DNA of 64,000 nucleotides from SCGC-AAA076-P13 sp964276235. Its GTDB lineage: Bacteria > Pseudomonadota > Gammaproteobacteria > Magnimaribacterales > D2472. Shown here one piece after another: positions 25,856 through 35,188 of this stretch. The notes under the pieces are model-generated. The model had not been told where the DNA came from. It saw nothing but the letters and a program-made list of their open reading frames with translations, and made no database searches. The position numbers and the translations under genes are program-made. Position 1 is the first letter of the stretch. Every line of letters begins with the position of its first letter. The stretch lies in assembly GCA_964276235.1 (NCBI GenBank), contig CAXYEK010000001.1, positions 1 through 64,000 of the forward strand, given 5' to 3'.

Positions 25856-27716
25856 TGAAATACCTACAAAGAAGCCAAAGACTCCTTTACTTGATAGAGT
25901 AAGTGTACCTGCTGATATTAGGTCATTTTCAATTTCTGAGTTAGAAAATTTATCAAATGAATTACGAGAATTTTTACTTTATTCTGTTGGTCAAAGCGGT
26001 GGTCATTTAGGTGGTGGTCTTGGTGTTGTTGAGTTAACAATTGCTCTGCACTATTTATTTAACACTCCTTATGACAACCTGGTTTGGGATGTAGGACATC
26101 AAGCATATCCTCATAAGATTCTTACTGGAAGAAAGGAATTAATTGAAACTATCAGAAAAAAAGATGGCTTAGCACCCTTCCCTTCAAGAAATGAAAGTGA
26201 ATATGACGCTTTTGGTGTTGGTCATTCTAGTACGTCTATCAGTGCTATTTTAGGAATGGCAGTTGCATCAAGAGAAATAAATCCTGACAAAAAACATGTT
26301 GCTATTATTGGTGATGGGGCTATGACAGCTGGCATGGCATTTGAGGCTTTAAGCCATAGCGGTGATCTAAAACCAAATATGCTAGTTATCTTGAATGATA
26401 ATGCAATGTCAATATCAGAAAATATTGGAGGCTTATCTAATTACTTTTCAAGAATCTGGGCGTCAAAAACATATAAAGGTATCAAAAAAAGTGGTGCAAG
26501 TTTTTTAAAACCTCTTCCTCAGGCATATCATCTTGCAAGAAAAGTAGAAACTTCTATGAAAGCCATGGTCGCTCCTGGAACAATTTTTGAAGAATTAGGT
26601 TTAAATTATATTGGTCCAATTGACGGTCATAATATTAAAGAAATGATTGACGTTATTGGTAATTTAAAGGATTTTGATGGACCTCAGTTTTTACATGTTA
26701 TTACGAAAAAGGGAGCAGGTTTAGATCCTGCTGAGGCTGATAGGATAGAGTTTCATGCAATTGGAAAAATTAATGCTGTGAAATCTTCATCTAATTCAGG
26801 CCCAAAATATCAAGATATATTTAGCGATTGGATAGTTGATATGGCTAGAGATAACAAAGACTTGGTTGCCATAACTCCTGCAATGAGAGAAGGATCCGGA
26901 CTTGTGAAGTTTAGTAGGGAATTTCCTGAAAGATACTTTGATGTTGCAATAGCAGAACAGCATTCAGTAACTTTTGCTGCTGGTCTTTCTAAAGAGGGTA
27001 AAAAGCCAGTTGTTGCAATATATTCAACTTTTCTTCAAAGAGCCTATGATCAATTTATTCATGATGTAGCGGTCCAAAATCTCGATGTAACTTTTGCATT
27101 GGATAGAGCTGGTCTTGTTGGAGAAGATGGACCAACGCATTCTGGTAACTACGATATTGCTTATTTAAGATGCATTCCTAACATTATTTTAATGACTCCA
27201 TCTGATGAAAATGAAACTCGCATATTATTATCTACAGCTTTTTATCACCAAGGACCGGCAGCTGTAAGATATCCAAGAGGTACTGGGCCAAATACATTGA
27301 TTGAGCCTAATTTGACTTCATATGAAATTGGAAAAGCTAATTTAATTAGAGAAGGTAGTTCTAAAATTATTTTCCTTAATTTTGGAGCTCTTTTAGAAGA
27401 AGCAAAAATTGTTGCTGATGAAATGAATTTAACTTTAATTGATATGAGATTTGTGAAACCTCTAGATCAAAATATTTTGAAGAAATATTTGTTAGATGCT
27501 GAATACTTCATTTCTCTTGAAGATGGTTCTATATCTGGAGGTGCAGGGAGTGCAGTTCAAGAGTTCTGTTCCATTGAAAATATTGATATTAGATCTAAAT
27601 TATTTGGCATACCTGATAGATTTATAGAGCATGCATCAAGAGCAGAAATGATTGAAGATTGTGGATTAACTGCTAAACAAATGCTAACTGAACTAAGAAC
27701 CATGCTGGCAAAATAG
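25842..27716 (+). CDS. dxs: 1-deoxy-D-xylulose-5-phosphate synthase
   Basis: From ATG 25842 the protein has 624 residues, the family norm. It shows VGQSGGHLGGGLGVVELT, DVGHQAYPHKILTGR, the thiamine-diphosphate motif GDGAMTAGMAFEAL with NDNAMSIS, and the transketolase C-terminal part (DRAGLVGEDGPTHSG). It condenses pyruvate and glyceraldehyde 3-phosphate to start the non-mevalonate isoprenoid pathway. A TTG at 25827 would add five residues; the ATG is preferred. Its last 44 bp overlap the opposing pgpA. Confidence 0.96.
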   Translation: MKIFNEIPTKKPKTPLLDRVSVPADIRSFSISELENLSNELREFLLYSVGQSGGHLGGGLGVVELTIALHYLFNTPYDNLVWDVGHQAYPHKILTGRKELIETIRKKDGLAPFPSRNESEYDAFGVGHSSTSISAILGMAVASREINPDKKHVAIIGDGAMTAGMAFEALSHSGDLKPNMLVILNDNAMSISENIGGLSNYFSRIWASKTYKGIKKSGASFLKPLPQAYHLARKVETSMKAMVAPGTIFEELGLNYIGPIDGHNIKEMIDVIGNLKDFDGPQFLHVITKKGAGLDPAEADRIEFHAIGKINAVKSSSNSGPKYQDIFSDWIVDMARDNKDLVAITPAMREGSGLVKFSREFPERYFDVAIAEQHSVTFAAGLSKEGKKPVVAIYSTFLQRAYDQFIHDVAVQNLDVTFALDRAGLVGEDGPTHSGNYDIAYLRCIPNIILMTPSDENETRILLSTAFYHQGPAAVRYPRGTGPNTLIEPNLTSYEIGKANLIREGSSKIIFLNFGALLEEAKIVADEMNLTLIDMRFVKPLDQNILKKYLLDAEYFISLEDGSISGGAGSAVQEFCSIENIDIRSKLFGIPDRFIEHASRAEMIEDCGLTAKQMLTELRTMLAK

Positions 27717-28158
27717 CAAAGAGACCGGCTAATAAGTCATCTAATACAATACCAAAACCATTTTTGAAGTTTTTATCAAAGTATGAGATTGGAAATGGCT
27801 TCCAAATGTCAAATAATCTAAAAAAAATAAAAGCTATAACAGCATAAGACGTTCTAGAAGTTTGAGATGAAAGGTATAGCGCAGGCATTAAAGCTAACCA
27901 CATACCTGCTAACTCATCTATAACTATAGATTTATGATCTTTATCATCTAAACCTATAGATGCTCTTTCACAAATCCAAATTGAAAACAATATAACAATC
28001 GAACCAACTATTAACATATTTACATAATGAGAAAGTACTATAAATAAAATTAGTGCTGTTGCTGAGCCCCATGTTCCAGGTGCAAATGGTAATTTACCAA
28101 TACCACCTAGAGTTGCAATAAAGTGAAATGGATTTCTAAGATTTGGGAATTTATTCAT
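27673..28158 (-). CDS. pgpA: Phosphatidylglycerophosphatase A
   Basis: The 161-residue membrane protein has the PgpA N-terminal GIGKLPFAPGTWGSATAL at about 19-36, VIDELAGMW near 82 and VLDDLLAGLFA at the end, plus several hydrophobic helices. It removes phosphate from phosphatidylglycerophosphate to give phosphatidylglycerol. It overlaps thiL by 8 bp, the usual thiL-pgpA pairing, here detached from nusB. The 3' end overlaps dxs by 44 bp, an unusually long convergent overlap. Confidence 0.93.
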   Translation of the reverse strand: MNKFPNLRNPFHFIATLGGIGKLPFAPGTWGSATALILFIVLSHYVNMLIVGSIVILFSIWICERASIGLDDKDHKSIVIDELAGMWLALMPALYLSSQTSRTSYAVIAFIFFRLFDIWKPFPISYFDKNFKNGFGIVLDDLLAGLFAILPAWFLVQLAFV

Positions 28159-29038
28159 TTCTAAAATGTTCGTATCCTTTGATATTTACATCATAACCTT
28201 TATGAGAGATTAGTTTAATATCTGTTTCTTTAGTGACCTCACCAATTTTATAAAATTCAGTATCATATTTATCTTTTGGAATTGTGAAACATAAATCATA
28301 GTCATCACCAGCATTTATATCATTTATATCTGATGTTATTGGAATATCATCAAGCTGAATTATAGCGCCGCATTTTGAAGCTCTTAGCATTTTTTCTAAA
28401 TCAGCTAATAACCCATCTGAGGTATCTATACATGCTGTTGCTGATTCTATAATACTTTTACCTAATTCAAACTTTGGGATAGGTTTTAAATAGTCTCTTA
28501 CAAATATTGAATTGGTATTTCCTGAAAGCCATTCACTTAGTCCTTTTGCAGCTCTTCCAACTTGCGAACTAATGCAAATGAAGTCACCAACTTTAGCTTC
28601 GCTTCTCTTTAGAACTTTTGATTTATATGCCGTGCCATAAACGATTACATTTATATTCATAGGCCCTTTTGTCACATCACCACCAATTAAAGATATTTTA
28701 TATTTTTCTGCGATCTCTTTAGTTCCAAGAGCAAAACGCTTATACCAATCTATATTTGTTTCAGGGGAAGTAACAGACAGGCTAAATGCTCTTGGATTGC
28801 ATCCCATTGCAGCCAAATCACTGAGAGCAACGGCAATTGATCTATATGCAATATCTTCGGAATTTGCATCCAAAGGAAAATGAACACCTGCTACAGAAGC
28901 ATCAACAGAAGTAATTATGGGTTGAGATAAATCAATAATGGCGCAATCATCTCCTGGCGGGATGATTACACCATTTTCTTTATAATATTCTGAGCCAATG
29001 CCTTTGAAAAGATCTATTAACTCAAATTCAGAAGCCAA
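28151..29038 (-). CDS. thiL: Thiamine-monophosphate kinase
   Basis: The 295-residue ATP-grasp-like kinase of the PurM superfamily begins FELIDLFKGIG, then GDDCAIIDL (metal-binding DD), TSVDASVAGVHFP, ALSDLAAMGCNPR, LIGGDVTKGP and CIDTSDGLLADLEKM. It phosphorylates thiamine phosphate to the active diphosphate. The start is TTG at 29036-29038, with no alternative ATG near. It lies 3 bp after the thiolase stop, so the two are probably co-transcribed despite unrelated roles. Confidence 0.94.
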   Translation of the reverse strand: MASEFELIDLFKGIGSEYYKENGVIIPPGDDCAIIDLSQPIITSVDASVAGVHFPLDANSEDIAYRSIAVALSDLAAMGCNPRAFSLSVTSPETNIDWYKRFALGTKEIAEKYKISLIGGDVTKGPMNINVIVYGTAYKSKVLKRSEAKVGDFICISSQVGRAAKGLSEWLSGNTNSIFVRDYLKPIPKFELGKSIIESATACIDTSDGLLADLEKMLRASKCGAIIQLDDIPITSDINDINAGDDYDLCFTIPKDKYDTEFYKIGEVTKETDIKLISHKGYDVNIKGYEHFRNE

Positions 29039-29041
29039 AAA

Positions 29042-30229
29042 TTAACTTGGGTATCTTTCAAATAATCCAGAAGCACCCATGCCGCCGCCAACACACATGG
29101 TAACAACTCCAAATTGCTTATCACTTCTAACAAGCTCTCTTGTTAAGTGACCTACACATCTAGAGCCAGTCATTCCAAATGGATGACCAATCGATATAGA
29201 TCCTCCATTAACATTCAATTTATCCATAGAAATCCCTAGGGTATCTCTACAATGGGCAACCTGAACTGCAAAAGCTTCATTAAGCTCCCATAAATCGATA
29301 TCTTCCATAGACATGTTGTAATTTTTAAGAAGTTTTGGCACAGAATAAATTGGTCCAATTCCCATCTCATCTGGTTCACAGCCCATAGTAGTAAATCCTC
29401 TAAAATATGCAACTGGCTTTAATCCAAGCTCAAGCGCTTTTTCTTCTGACATGATTAAATTTACCGAGGCTCCATCAGATAATTGGGAAGAGTTCCCAGC
29501 AGTTACTGATCCATTTTCAGGATCAAATACAGGCTTAAGGCTTCCTAAGGCTTCCATTGTTGTTCCTGGTCTATTGCATTCGTCTTTATCTACAGTTACA
29601 TCTACTTCTTTAGATTCACCAGTTTCTTTATTAGTTAATAGCATTTTTGTTTGCATTGGGATAATTTCATCTGCAAATAATCCAGCCTCTTGAGCTGCTG
29701 CTGTTCTTTTTTGGCTTTCAAAAGCAATTTCATCTTGTGTTTCACGAGAAACATCATATCTTTTTGCAACTACCTCAGCTGTCATACCCATTGGATAATA
29801 AATTCCAGGGGATTGTTCAGCTAATTTTTCATTCACAAAGTTATCTAAATTCATATTCATCATAGAAATTGTTTCTGCTCCACCAGCAATAACTGTGTCG
29901 TAACAACCTGCCATTATTTGGCCTGCCGCCATAGAAATAGACTGCATACCAGAAGAACAATACCTATTAATGGTTGTTCCACCTACTGACATAGGAAGGT
30001 TTGATAAAACGGCAGCATTTCTAGCTACATTATGACCTTGAGCACCTTCTGGATTTCCACAACCCATAATAATATCTTCAACTGCTTCAGGTGGAAGGTT
30101 AGGGTTTCTTTCTAGCAAAGCATTAATAATATGAGAAAGCATATCGTCTGGCCTTGTCATGTTAAAGCCACCTCTGTGAGATTTAGCTAGTCCCGTTCTT
30201 ACACTATCGACTATAACTACATTTTTCAT
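29042..30229 (-). CDS. Acetyl-CoA acyltransferase (thiolase, FadA-like)
   Basis: From ATG at 30227-30229, preceded by ACGGAG, the protein has 395 residues. Thiolase motifs are complete: INRYCSSGMQSI with the nucleophilic Cys near 88, NVNGGSISIGHPFGMTG with the active His, and CVGGGMGASGLFE with the second Cys near 380. It cleaves 3-ketoacyl-CoA in beta-oxidation or makes acetoacetyl-CoA. No FadB-type partner is adjacent, so the direction and chain length are unclear. It is followed by thiL. Confidence 0.9.
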   Translation of the reverse strand: MKNVVIVDSVRTGLAKSHRGGFNMTRPDDMLSHIINALLERNPNLPPEAVEDIIMGCGNPEGAQGHNVARNAAVLSNLPMSVGGTTINRYCSSGMQSISMAAGQIMAGCYDTVIAGGAETISMMNMNLDNFVNEKLAEQSPGIYYPMGMTAEVVAKRYDVSRETQDEIAFESQKRTAAAQEAGLFADEIIPMQTKMLLTNKETGESKEVDVTVDKDECNRPGTTMEALGSLKPVFDPENGSVTAGNSSQLSDGASVNLIMSEEKALELGLKPVAYFRGFTTMGCEPDEMGIGPIYSVPKLLKNYNMSMEDIDLWELNEAFAVQVAHCRDTLGISMDKLNVNGGSISIGHPFGMTGSRCVGHLTRELVRSDKQFGVVTMCVGGGMGASGLFERYPS

Positions 30230-30288
30230 AATTTCTCCGTTTGATAATAAAAAATTTACAAGACATTCTAATCTATCCTTTTCAGTAC

Positions 30289-30576
30289 TTAAAGCTTCTT
30301 GTACCAATTCGGAATTATATCTATTCCCAATTCTTTTGCTTTCTTTATGATGTAAGGAATGGTGATTGGACTAAATGGAAGAATAGTTAAAACACCCAAT
30401 CCTAGACTTTTAAATATTTGATTTAATTGTTTATTTGCATGATCTATATCTTCATTTGAAGCACTTCCCTCAGCATATCTCATATAAATATCTAACATTT
30501 TTTTATTTTCTTCTGATTCTTCAAGAAAACTTTCTTTAAGTTTTAAAATATATTCTTGTATTTTTTTAGTGTTCAT
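30289..30576 (-). CDS. Small LETM1-like protein
   Basis: A 95-residue protein with a charged helical N-terminus and a C-terminal segment LGVLTILPFSPITIPYIIKKAKELGIDIIPNWY. This resembles the short bacterial relatives of the LETM1 domain (hydrophobic stretch with prolines, then lysine-rich helix, then P-x-W). Function in bacteria is not established. The hydrophobic stretch (about residues 60-77) may be membrane-associated. It lies 59 bp upstream of the thiolase start and is divergent from nth with a 32-bp gap. Real-gene status is supported by clean start and composition. Confidence 0.55.
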   Translation of the reverse strand: MNTKKIQEYILKLKESFLEESEENKKMLDIYMRYAEGSASNEDIDHANKQLNQIFKSLGLGVLTILPFSPITIPYIIKKAKELGIDIIPNWYKKL

Positions 30577-30608
30577 AATTAAGCTATTATTATGCTACAT
30601 TTGACGAC

Positions 30609-31262
30609 ATGAAGAAATCTGAAAGAGCATTAATAGTATCTAAAATACTTGAGAAAACTTATCCAGAAACACCAATTCCATTAGACCATTCAAGTATTTT
30701 TACACTCCTTGTGGCTGTTCTTTTGTCAGCACAATGTACTGATGAAAGAGTTAATAAAGTTACTCCAAGTCTTTTTAAAATAGCTTCTACACCTTTGCCC
30801 ATGAGTAAGCTTTCTGAAGAAACAATATACAAAATTATAAAACCTTGTGGATTAGGGCCAAAAAAATCTAAAGCTATAAAAGAATTATCAACTATTCTTG
30901 TTAAAAAATTTGGTGAAGTAGTTCCAAGTAACTTTGAAGAACTTGAAAAATTACCTGGTGTGGGCCATAAAACAGCATCAGTTGTAATGAGTCAAGGTTT
31001 TGGCGTCCCTGCTTTTGCAGTTGATACTCATATACATAGACTTGCACAGAGATGGGGATTAACAAATGGAAAAAATGTTAAAACAACAGAAGCTGATCTA
31101 AAAAAATTATTTCCTAAAGAAATATGGAACAAGCTTCATTTACAAATTATTTTTTGGGGAAGAGAATTTTGCCAAGCAAAAGCTTGTTATGGATTGAAAT
31201 GCTCTGTATGCAAGACATGTTATCCAAAAAGAATTAAGCCTTTTGCACACAAAAAGCCTTAG
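30609..31262 (+). CDS. nth: Endonuclease III
   Basis: The 217-residue HhH-GPD glycosylase/lyase has LVAVLLSAQCTDERVNKVTP, the hairpin LPGVGHKTASVV with catalytic Lys121, and AVDTHIHRL with Asp139. It excises oxidised pyrimidines. The C-terminal iron-sulphur cysteines are at 188, 193, 198, 201 and 204, giving C-x9-C-x2-C-x2-C (plus an extra Cys) rather than the E. coli C-x6-C-x2-C-x5-C. The outer pair keeps the same 17-residue span. Confidence 0.93.
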   Translation: MKKSERALIVSKILEKTYPETPIPLDHSSIFTLLVAVLLSAQCTDERVNKVTPSLFKIASTPLPMSKLSEETIYKIIKPCGLGPKKSKAIKELSTILVKKFGEVVPSNFEELEKLPGVGHKTASVVMSQGFGVPAFAVDTHIHRLAQRWGLTNGKNVKTTEADLKKLFPKEIWNKLHLQIIFWGREFCQAKACYGLKCSVCKTCYPKRIKPFAHKKP

Positions 31263-31297
31263 ATGATTTAGAATATGTCTTTTCAACAGTATGAATA

Positions 31298-31316
31298 ATT
31301 TGCTAAAAAAGCAAAT
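31298..31316. repeat. Perfect 7-bp inverted repeat between nth and glyA
   Basis: ATTTGCT (31298-31304), loop AAAAA, AGCAAAT (31310-31316) in the 65-bp gap before glyA. The stem is AT-rich and has no T-tract after it, so as a terminator it would be weak. It could be a hairpin in the glyA leader or a protein site. Confidence 0.4.
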
Positions 31317-31327
31317 AGTAATAACCC

Positions 31328-32629
31328 ATGAAATCTATATTTAATAAGAAAATAATCACTAAAAGTGACTCTATATTTAGTAATTCTGAATCTATAAAAG
31401 AATATGACGAAGAGCTATGGAGCTCAATGATAAATGAATCGCAAAGACAAGAAGATCATATTGAACTTATCGCTTCAGAGAATTATGCAAGTACAAGAAT
31501 ACTTGAAGCTCAAGGATCTCTATTAACTAATAAATATGCCGAAGGGTATCCATCAAAAAGATATTACGGTGGATGTGAGTTTGTTGATATTGCAGAGGAA
31601 TTAGCAATATCAAGAGCGAAAGAGCTTTTCAAAGCTGATTATGCAAACGTTCAACCTCATTCAGGGTCGTCAGCAAATGCTGCTGCATTTTTAGCACTCC
31701 TTGAACCTAATGACACTATTCTTGGTATGAGTTTAGATCACGGAGGTCATTTAACGCATGGCGCAAAAGTTAATTTTTCTGGAAGAAATTACAATGGAAT
31801 TCAATACGGTCTTCATCCTGAAACAAATGAAATTGACTATGAACAAGTTCGAAAATTAGCTCATGAGCATAATCCAAAATTAATAATAGCTGGTTTTTCA
31901 GCATACTCAGGTATTGTTGATTGGAAAATTTTTAGAGAGATTGCTGATGAAATTGGGGCATATTTTCTTGTTGATATGGCTCATGTATCTGGTTTAGTTG
32001 CAGCAGGCTTGTACCCTTCTCCTGTCCCATTTGCAGATGTGGTAACGTCTACAACTCATAAAACATTAAGAGGTCCAAGATCAGGAATAATTTTAGCTAG
32101 AAAAAATGATGTCATAGAAAAAAAATTAAATTCTGCAGTCTTTCCAGGCTCTCAAGGAGGACCGCTAATGCATGTGGTTGCAGCCAAAGCTATATGCTTT
32201 AAAGAAGCTCTTGAGCCAGAATTTAAGATCTATGTTCAGCAAGTAATGGATAATGCAAAGATTATGTGCGAGACAATATTATCAAGGGGTATTGATGTTG
32301 TAACTGGCAAAACTGAAAATCATATCGTATTAGTAGACTTAAGAAAAAAAGAGATAACAGGTAAGGATTTAGAAAAAGCATTAGGCGATGTAAATATAAC
32401 TGTTAATAAAAATGCAGTTCCGAATGATCCACGGTCTCCTTTTGTTACATCTGGGGTAAGATTAGGTACTCCAGCAGTCACTACTAGAGGTTTTAAAGAA
32501 AAAGAGGTTGCATTATTGTCAAACTGGATTTGCGATGTTATTGAGAATATCGATGACGAAGCAAAGATGTTAGAAATAAAAAATAGCGTTATCAACCTAA
32601 CAAATCAATATCCGGTCTATAATTTATAG
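31328..32629 (+). CDS. glyA: Serine hydroxymethyltransferase
   Basis: The 433-residue PLP enzyme interconverts serine and glycine with tetrahydrofolate. It has HIELIASENY, LTNKYAEGYPSKRYYGG, VDMAHVSGLVAAG and the Schiff-base motif TSTTHKTLRGPRSG. The N-terminus is about 15 residues longer than E. coli GlyA (YDEEL at 26-30 versus 11-15); no good later start is apparent. It is directly followed by nrdR, whose ATG begins on the base after its stop. Confidence 0.96.
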   Translation: MKSIFNKKIITKSDSIFSNSESIKEYDEELWSSMINESQRQEDHIELIASENYASTRILEAQGSLLTNKYAEGYPSKRYYGGCEFVDIAEELAISRAKELFKADYANVQPHSGSSANAAAFLALLEPNDTILGMSLDHGGHLTHGAKVNFSGRNYNGIQYGLHPETNEIDYEQVRKLAHEHNPKLIIAGFSAYSGIVDWKIFREIADEIGAYFLVDMAHVSGLVAAGLYPSPVPFADVVTSTTHKTLRGPRSGIILARKNDVIEKKLNSAVFPGSQGGPLMHVVAAKAICFKEALEPEFKIYVQQVMDNAKIMCETILSRGIDVVTGKTENHIVLVDLRKKEITGKDLEKALGDVNITVNKNAVPNDPRSPFVTSGVRLGTPAVTTRGFKEKEVALLSNWICDVIENIDDEAKMLEIKNSVINLTNQYPVYNL

Positions 32630-33109
32630 ATGTACTGTCCATTCTGCCAAGCTGAGAATACTAATGTTATTGATTCAAGGCTTGTTGCTGACGGCTCACA
32701 AACAAGAAGAAGAAGATCTTGTGAAGTTTGTCAATCTAGATTTACTACATTTGAAACAGCTGATCTTGCTCTGCCGAGGGTTATAAAAAATAATGGGGAG
32801 AGACAGCCATTTAATGGTTCGAAATTAAAAAGAGGAATGCTGCGAGCACTAGAAAAAAGACCATTATCTTCTGAAGAAATTGATACTGTATTTGGCAAAA
32901 TACTTAATGAAATAAGAACAAGCGGTGTTCGAGAAATTCAATCTATAAAAATTGGTGAAATAATGATGAATGCTTTAAAGGATGTTGATAGTGTTGCTTA
33001 TGTCAGGTTTGCCTCTGTTTATAGAGACTTCCAAGATATAAAAGATTTTTCAGCTGAAATTAATTCACTAAGTAAAGAAAAGCCAGCTAATAAAAAAACA
33101 AAAAAATGA
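32630..33109 (+). CDS. nrdR: Transcriptional repressor NrdR
   Basis: The 159-residue protein has a zinc ribbon (Cys3, Cys6, Cys31, Cys34) followed by an ATP-cone domain (PRVIKNNGERQPFNGSKLKRG). It senses ATP/dATP and represses ribonucleotide reductase genes through NrdR boxes. The glyA-nrdR-ribD order is common in gammaproteobacteria. The C-terminal tail is lysine-rich. It overlaps ribD by ATGA. Confidence 0.96.
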   Translation: MYCPFCQAENTNVIDSRLVADGSQTRRRRSCEVCQSRFTTFETADLALPRVIKNNGERQPFNGSKLKRGMLRALEKRPLSSEEIDTVFGKILNEIRTSGVREIQSIKIGEIMMNALKDVDSVAYVRFASVYRDFQDIKDFSAEINSLSKEKPANKKTKK

Positions 33110-34122
33110 ATTATGCAGATCTAATGAAGAGAGCTATCTCTCTCGCTGGTATTCATAAATACACTGCTAAACCAAACCCAGTTGTCGGTGCCATCCTAGT
33201 AAAAGATGATTTAATAATTTCTGAAGGTGCTCATGAACAATATGGCATGGAGCATGCAGAAGTAAATGCAATAAATAATGCTAAAAAATATATAGGTAAA
33301 ACTTTCCAATCTTTTGAAGAATTGACATTATTGTGTACTCTTGAGCCTTGCAATCACTCTGGTAAGACTGGCCCATGTTCTGATGCAATTATTAAATCTG
33401 GTATTAAGAGAGTAATAATTGGTTGTAAGGATCCTAACCCAAAAGTTGCCGGTACTGGCATTAAAAAGTTAATAGATAACGATATAGCAGTAGAATTAGG
33501 TTTGCATGAAGAACTGATAAAAGAGCAGAACAAATTCTTCTTTTTTAAACATGAAAATAATAGGCCTTATATTACGGTAAAAATAGCTAGCTCAAGTGAT
33601 GGTAAATCTCACAATCTAGATGGAAGCAGTACTTGGATTACATGTAAAGAATCTAGAGAAGATGTCCAAATTGTCAGAGCCATGCATGATTCCATCCTTA
33701 CAGGTGGTAATACTCTAGTCAACGATAATCCTAGAATGAATGCAAGAGTAAAGTTTGCTGTGAACCAGCCAAAAAAGATACTTTTAACTAGCAAGAAAGA
33801 TTTAGATTATAAAAATAATTTCTTTATAAATTCTGACGTTACAGTTATCAAAGAAAATAACATTAAAAAAATAATCAAGAGTCTAAACGAATCAGATATT
33901 TGTTCCATTCTTGTAGAGGCTGGACCACAACTAGTAAATTCTTTCCTTTTATCAGGTCTAGTTGATGAGCTCATCATCTATGAATCACCAAACTTACTTG
34001 GACCAGATGGGGTAAGTTGGTTTAAGGAAGATAATGCTGTTGAAAAGCTAGGTTTTAAACTAGAATCCTCATATAAAATTGAATCTGATTCGAAAAAAAT
34101 TTACAAAAATGTTAAAAGATAA
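33106..34122 (+). CDS. ribD: Bifunctional riboflavin deaminase / reductase
   Basis: The 338-residue protein has an N-terminal cytidine-deaminase fold with HAEVNAI near 49 and the zinc motif PCNHSGKTGPC near 84, and a C-terminal reductase domain (ITVKIASSSDGK, SILTGGNTLVNDNPRM, LVEAGPQLVNSFL). It catalyses the second and third steps of riboflavin synthesis. It overlaps the following ribBA by 14 bp. Confidence 0.95.
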   Translation: MNYADLMKRAISLAGIHKYTAKPNPVVGAILVKDDLIISEGAHEQYGMEHAEVNAINNAKKYIGKTFQSFEELTLLCTLEPCNHSGKTGPCSDAIIKSGIKRVIIGCKDPNPKVAGTGIKKLIDNDIAVELGLHEELIKEQNKFFFFKHENNRPYITVKIASSSDGKSHNLDGSSTWITCKESREDVQIVRAMHDSILTGGNTLVNDNPRMNARVKFAVNQPKKILLTSKKDLDYKNNFFINSDVTVIKENNIKKIIKSLNESDICSILVEAGPQLVNSFLLSGLVDELIIYESPNLLGPDGVSWFKEDNAVEKLGFKLESSYKIESDSKKIYKNVKR

Positions 34123-35188
34123 TATTACAGACATCATAAAAGATATTAAAAATGGCAAGATGGTTATCATCCTTGACGACGAATCACGAGAAAATGAAGG
34201 TGATTTGGTTTGTGCTGCCGATCTAGTTACTCCTGAAATCATAAATTTTATGGCCTCAAGAGGAAAGGGTTTAATTTGCCTGCCAATGAATGATGATCTT
34301 ATTACTAAGTATGATCTTCAAATGATGACTAAAAATAATAAAGCGGCTAACAGAACAGCATTTACAGTTTCTATTGAAGCTGCAGAAGGCATAACTACTG
34401 GCATCTCTGCTGCTGATAGAGCTCATACAATTAAAACAGCTGTTAATAAAAATTCACAAGCATCAGATATTGTTCAGCCAGGTCATATATTCCCACTGAA
34501 AGCTATGGATGGCGGCGTATTAAGTAGAGCTGGGCATACCGAAGCTGCATGTGATCTTGCCAAACTTGCAGGCCTTCAATCTGCTGGTGTTATATGCGAA
34601 ATAATGAATGATGATGGAACAATGGCTAGAAGAGATGATCTAATTAAGTTTGGTGAGGAACATAATATAAAAGTTGGAACAATAGCAGATCTGATTGATT
34701 ATAGGCTTTCATCAGACTCAACTGTTGAAGCTGTAAATGAGAGAGATATATCGAATGAATTCGGTGAATTTAAATTAATTGTTTGGAGAGATATTATTAA
34801 TGATGAATATCACTTCTCTCTTAGTAAAGGTGATCTCACCAAAGTAAAATCACCTCTTGTTAGGGTTCAAACACAAAGTATATTGCAAGATACATTAGGT
34901 ATTGAGGAGCTTGGAAAAAATTGGTCTATAAGAAAGTCTCTTGAGAGAATATCTGAAGAGGAAGCTGGACTTTTTGTTCTTATAAATCATAGAGATGCAA
35001 AAAGTTATTGGTTAAATCTTTTAGACGATAAAGAAATTGAGCCAAAAAGAAATAGAAGAGTTATTGGAGTTGGTTCTCAAATATTAAGGGCATTAAATCT
35101 TAAAGAAATAACAGTTCTTGGAACTCCAACAAAATATAATGCTGTGTCTGGATTTAATATAGAAATTACTGGATTTGTTAATGAATAA
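34109..35188 (+). CDS. ribBA: 3,4-dihydroxy-2-butanone 4-phosphate synthase with degenerate RibA domain
   Basis: From ATG 34109 (359 residues). The N-terminal RibB domain is intact: DDESRENEGDLVCAAD (about 19-34), RGKGLICLPM, TGISAADRAHTI, PGHIFPLKAMDGGVLSRAGHTEAA. The C-terminal half aligns in outline with GTP cyclohydrolase II but lacks the zinc cysteines of the LRCDCG motif and the RQEGRGIGL motif, so it should be inactive as RibA. Such fusions are common in gammaproteobacteria; a separate ribA is expected elsewhere. It makes the four-carbon unit for lumazine. Confidence 0.92.
   Translation: MLKDNITDIIKDIKNGKMVIILDDESRENEGDLVCAADLVTPEIINFMASRGKGLICLPMNDDLITKYDLQMMTKNNKAANRTAFTVSIEAAEGITTGISAADRAHTIKTAVNKNSQASDIVQPGHIFPLKAMDGGVLSRAGHTEAACDLAKLAGLQSAGVICEIMNDDGTMARRDDLIKFGEEHNIKVGTIADLIDYRLSSDSTVEAVNERDISNEFGEFKLIVWRDIINDEYHFSLSKGDLTKVKSPLVRVQTQSILQDTLGIEELGKNWSIRKSLERISEEEAGLFVLINHRDAKSYWLNLLDDKEIEPKRNRRVIGVGSQILRALNLKEITVLGTPTKYNAVSGFNIEITGFVNE

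Noticed and set aside
29451..29693. Plus-strand open frames opposite thiolase, aroA, gyrA, hflK and other genes
   Set aside because: They lie entirely within strongly conserved genes on the other strand and show no recognisable motifs.
31298..31316. Intrinsic terminator of nth
   Set aside because: The stem is AT-rich and no T-tract follows on the plus strand.
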